The position numbers and the translations under genes are program-made. The notes under the pieces are model-generated. The model was not told where the DNA came from, made no database searches, and worked only from the letters and a program-made list of their open reading frames with translations. A stretch of DNA of 64,000 bases from Bacillus piscicola (GTDB lineage Bacteria > Bacillota > Bacilli > Bacillales > Marinococcaceae), in contig NZ_JAJJJF010000001.1 of assembly GCF_022458745.1 (NCBI RefSeq), positions 744,001-808,000 of the forward strand, given 5' to 3'. Below, one piece after another: positions 61,403 through 64,000 of this stretch. Each line of letters begins with the position of its first letter. Position 1 is the first letter of the stretch.

Positions 61403-62749
61403 GTGTTTAAGAAGATTCTAATCGCGAATCGTGGAGAAATTGCGGTTCGGATTATCCGGGCCTGCAAGGAAATGGGTATCGAGACGGTAGCAGTATATTC
61501 GGAGGCTGACCGAGAAGCCTTGCACGTCATGATGGCAGACGAAGCTTACTGCATTGGACCACCGTCTTCTGCGGATAGTTACTTAAAGAAAACAAACTTG
61601 ATTGCAACCGCGTTAAAAACAGGAGCAGATGCCATTCATCCTGGATATGGCTTTTTAGCGGAAAACGCAGAATTTGCGGAGATTTGTGAAGATCATGAGA
61701 TTACGTTCATTGGACCGTCTCCTGAGGCAATTAATAAAATGGGAGCTAAAGCGGTCGCGCGCGACACGATGGAAGCCGCAGGAGTGCCAATCGTTCCAGG
61801 GACAGACGGCATTATCGAAAACGAAGAAGATGCACTAACGATTGCGGAAAAAATCGGCTACCCTGTCATCGTTAAAGCTACTGCCGGCGGCGGTGGAAAA
61901 GGAATGCGGACAGCGGCGGATCCTGACGATTTGAAGAAGGCCATCAGTATGGCACAGCGTGAGGCTGAAACAGCATTTGGCGATGCAGGAGTGTACATGG
62001 AAAAGTTTGTTGAAGAACCTCGCCACGTTGAAATTCAAATTATGGCCGATTCCCATGGTAATGTCGTACACTTCGGCGAACGTGATTGTTCCATTCAGCG
62101 ACGGCACCAAAAATTGGTCGAAGAAGCACCTTCGCCCGCACTTGATCAAGATATTCGTGAGGCGATGGGAGAAGCAGCTGTTAAAGCGGCGAAGGCGGTA
62201 AATTACTGTGGAGCAGGAACCGTTGAATTCCTCTTGGATAAACATAAAAAGTTTTATTTCATGGAAATGAATACGCGTATTCAAGTGGAGCACCCTGTCA
62301 CCGAAGAGGTAACAGGTACAGACTTAATTAAGGAACAGATCTGGGCTGCAGCCGGGAAAACACTATCCATCAAACAGGATGACATTCTGATAGACGGATG
62401 GGCGATTGAATGCCGTATTAATGCTGAGAATCCAGCCAAAAACTTTATGCCATCACCAGGAAAGATTGAGACATACTTGCCGCCTGGCGGTTTAGGTATA
62501 CGGGTCGATAGTGCCGCTTATCCCGGCTATACCATTGTTCCCTTTTATGATTCTATGGTCGCGAAGTTAATTGTAAAAGGAAAAACGCGTGAAGAAGCGG
62601 TTTCGCGGATGAAGAGAGCACTTTCGGAATTTGTCGTGGAAGGCGTAGACACAACGATTCCTTTTCATCTCAAACTAATGGATCACCCTGATTTTCAAAA
62701 AGGAGATTTTAATACGACATTTTTAGAAAATCATACTATTATGGATTGA
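61403..62749 (+). CDS. accC: Biotin carboxylase (acyl-CoA carboxylase subunit)
   Basis: A 448-residue ATP-grasp enzyme that carboxylates biotin on its carrier protein. Motifs: [21 protein letters not shown] at the N-terminus (shown in part), [14 protein letters not shown], the Gly-rich ATP loop [25 protein letters not shown] and [12 protein letters not shown] at 61403 follows AGAGGGTG. The neighbouring regulator, carrier and carboxyltransferase indicate an acyl-CoA (for example propionyl-CoA) carboxylase rather than the housekeeping acetyl-CoA enzyme. Confidence 0.92.
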   Translation: MFKKILIANRGEIAVRIIRACKEMGIETVAVYSEADREALHVMMADEAYCIGPPSSADSYLKKTNLIATALKTGADAIHPGYGFLAENAEFAEICEDHEITFIGPSPEAINKMGAKAVARDTMEAAGVPIVPGTDGIIENEEDALTIAEKIGYPVIVKATAGGGGKGMRTAADPDDLKKAISMAQREAETAFGDAGVYMEKFVEEPRHVEIQIMADSHGNVVHFGERDCSIQRRHQKLVEEAPSPALDQDIREAMGEAAVKAAKAVNYCGAGTVEFLLDKHKKFYFMEMNTRIQVEHPVTEEVTGTDLIKEQIWAAAGKTLSIKQDDILIDGWAIECRINAENPAKNFMPSPGKIETYLPPGGLGIRVDSAAYPGYTIVPFYDSMVAKLIVKGKTREEAVSRMKRALSEFVVEGVDTTIPFHLKLMDHPDFQKGDFNTTFLENHTIMD

Positions 62750-62766
62750 GGTTGGAAAGAAAGCAG

Positions 62767-63417
62767 GTGAAAGGAGTGCCACGCAAATCAACAAAAGAAC
62801 GCATTATCGCAGCAGCACTTCAGCTTTTTGAAGAATACGGGTTTCACGCCGTTACGGTTGATAAAATAGTTAAAAATAGCAACACCTCCAAAGGCGGCTT
62901 TTATCATAATTTTAAATCAAAAGATGAATTGCTTTACACGATACATGATTCTTTTATTACGTATGTGATAGACAAAGCAGCGGATGCCCATTCCAGCTAT
63001 GCAACTCCTGCAGAACAGCTGTATGAAACCATTCGTTCGTTTGTGAAGATGTTTGAAATGTACCGGGCCCATGTGACGGTGTTTTACCAGGAAAGTTTGT
63101 ATTTATCTCCCTCTTATTTCGACAGTATTAAGAAAAAACGTGACCAGTACAAAATTATGATGTTTACGGTTGTGGAGGAAGGGATTCAACGAGGGGAATT
63201 TCGAAAAGAACTACCGGTTCCAATCACATCGATGGCGATTTTCGGTATGATCAATTGGACATACAAGTGGTATAAAGCAGATGGGAAGTTTACTATTCAA
63301 GAAATAGCCGACATATATGCCGATTTAATTATGCAGTCGGTATTAACTGAAAAAGCTCGAAAAAACCAAGCTTATCAGCATTTCTTTCTTAAAAATAATG
63401 AAATAGTCAAGGAGTGA
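62767..63417 (+). CDS. TetR family transcriptional regulator
   Basis: A 216-residue repressor with an N-terminal helix-turn-helix: [19 protein letters not shown] then [27 protein letters not shown]. The larger C-terminal ligand domain is consistent with an acyl-CoA sensor. Start is uncertain: GTG at 62767 is chosen, with GTG at 62776 and TTG at 62746 as alternatives. It lies between accC and accB, and the promoter carries a FadR-like palindrome, so autoregulation is likely. Confidence 0.88.
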   Translation: MKGVPRKSTKERIIAAALQLFEEYGFHAVTVDKIVKNSNTSKGGFYHNFKSKDELLYTIHDSFITYVIDKAADAHSSYATPAEQLYETIRSFVKMFEMYRAHVTVFYQESLYLSPSYFDSIKKKRDQYKIMMFTVVEEGIQRGEFRKELPVPITSMAIFGMINWTYKWYKADGKFTIQEIADIYADLIMQSVLTEKARKNQAYQHFFLKNNEIVKE

Positions 63418-63422
63418 TAAAA

Positions 63423-63920
63423 TTGTTTAAAGTGAACGAGATTAAAGAACTTATTCGGGCAGTAGACAAGTCAGGAATTGGTGAATTAGAGATTCGTGGA
63501 GAAAATAAGGAAAAACTGACGATAAAAAAAGAAGTGTCCGCTGCTGCCACCGTTTCCACAGGAGAGCCTAAAGAAACAGCACCTGCACCACAGCCGTCTG
63601 CCCCGCTCCCTGCTGCATCTGCTGAACCTAAAGAAGAAGCTCCAGCACCGGTCTCAAAAGAAAACGACACTGCTGCTGATGAAACGTTGCACAAAATTAC
63701 TTCTCCGATGGTCGGGACGTTTTACCGGTCACCTTCTCCTGAAGCCGATCCATATGTGAAAGAAGGAGACAAGGTGTCAGAGGAAACGATCGTTTGCATT
63801 GTAGAAGCGATGAAATTGATGAATGAGCTAGAGGCTGAAACTTCTGGAGAAATCGTAGAGATTCTTGTTGAAAATGGTGAACTTGTAGAATATGGACAGC
63901 CGCTCTTCCTCGTCAAATAG
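63423..63920 (+). CDS. accB: Biotin carboxyl carrier protein
   Basis: The biotin carrier of the carboxylase, 165 residues. The N-terminal dimerisation part ([21 protein letters not shown]) is followed by a Pro/Ala/Glu-rich linker of about 55 residues and the biotinyl domain with the biotinylated Lys in [13 protein letters not shown] at 63423 is eight bases from AAGGAG. The gene order accC-tetR-accB-carboxyltransferase is intact. Confidence 0.93.
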   Translation: MFKVNEIKELIRAVDKSGIGELEIRGENKEKLTIKKEVSAAATVSTGEPKETAPAPQPSAPLPAASAEPKEEAPAPVSKENDTAADETLHKITSPMVGTFYRSPSPEADPYVKEGDKVSEETIVCIVEAMKLMNELEAETSGEIVEILVENGELVEYGQPLFLVK

Positions 63921-63973
63921 CCGCAATGTCAAAGCAATACAACGCGTGCGTTTTTTAAAAGGAGGAAATTTCA

Positions 63974-64000
63974 ATGAGTGATATATTTGACCACATTGAC
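63974..64000 (+). CDS. Probable carboxyltransferase gene, start only (partial)
   Basis: Nine codons (MSDIFDHID) run into the window end, behind AAGGAGGAAA and 53 bases after accB. The opening and position fit the carboxyltransferase subunit of an acyl-CoA carboxylase (PccB/YqjD type), which is inference. The short gap before it has no terminator, so it belongs to the same operon. Confidence 0.6.

Overview
The window looks like a chromosomal segment of a spore-forming Bacillaceae bacterium. The evidence is a low-GC genome with strong AGGAGG-type ribosome binding sites and many GTG and TTG starts. It also has the spoIVFA-spoIVFB sporulation pair next to mreCD-minCD, an rplU-prp-rpmA operon with a cleavable L27 leader, and Bacillus-type NsrR/Hmp, Rho-independent terminators, an M-box and CcpA-type cre sites. 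The genus cannot be fixed from sequence reading alone; KhtTU, KtrC and several very acidic proteins are compatible with a salt- or alkali-tolerant lifestyle, but that is inference.

Layout. 1-8,550: cell shape and division (mreC, mreD, minC, minD), a small hypothetical gene, a convergent deaminase, the SpoIVFA/SpoIVFB protease pair, RNase G, then L21 (with a probable autoregulatory leader), Prp protease and L27. 8,590-20,480: a phenylacetate (paa) degradation island. On the minus strand lie an enoyl-CoA hydratase, a PaaI-like thioesterase, a type 2 ferredoxin-NADP reductase, a 4Fe-4S ferredoxin, PaaX and PaaK. Diverging on the plus strand is paaABCD, then an EthD-family gene, two crotonases and an aldehyde dehydrogenase. 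There is no paaE; the ferredoxin/reductase pair is the obvious candidate electron supply, and a 13-bp palindrome recurs at the fer, paaK and paaA promoters. 20,577-26,400: an MBL hydrolase, a repeat element, and pstSCAB behind an 11-bp-periodic Pho box, then a long non-coding hairpin-rich stretch.

26,410-33,860: an unknown membrane protein, CcdA, a thioredoxin-like protein, an OmpR/histidine-kinase pair and a lipoprotein (apparently one redox/respiration-related operon), a convergent DUF418 protein, a RodA/FtsW-type glycosyltransferase and a GNAT. 34,262-38,473: a glutarate module (APC permease, DUF3870, L-2-hydroxyglutarate oxidase, glutarate hydroxylase GlaH), with two long leaders that each end in a strong terminator. 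38,867-48,520: ResA-like protein, CPBP protease, LCP protein, DUF4328 protein, KhtTU potassium/proton antiporter, M-box-controlled MgtE, a hypothetical protein, NsrR/Hmp and KtrC.

48,600-64,000: a conserved small protein, an unexplained 530-bp non-coding region with a long-range GC-rich pairing, an IDEAL-domain protein, a SpoVB-like flippase, dCTP deaminase, the queCDEF operon for the queuosine precursor preQ1, caa3-type cytochrome oxidase subunits II, I and III, two small membrane-associated proteins, a Jag_N-FapA protein, and an acyl-CoA carboxylase operon (accC-tetR-accB-carboxyltransferase, cut by the window end) with a FadR-like operator on its promoter. I saw no tRNA, rRNA, CRISPR array or intact insertion sequence.
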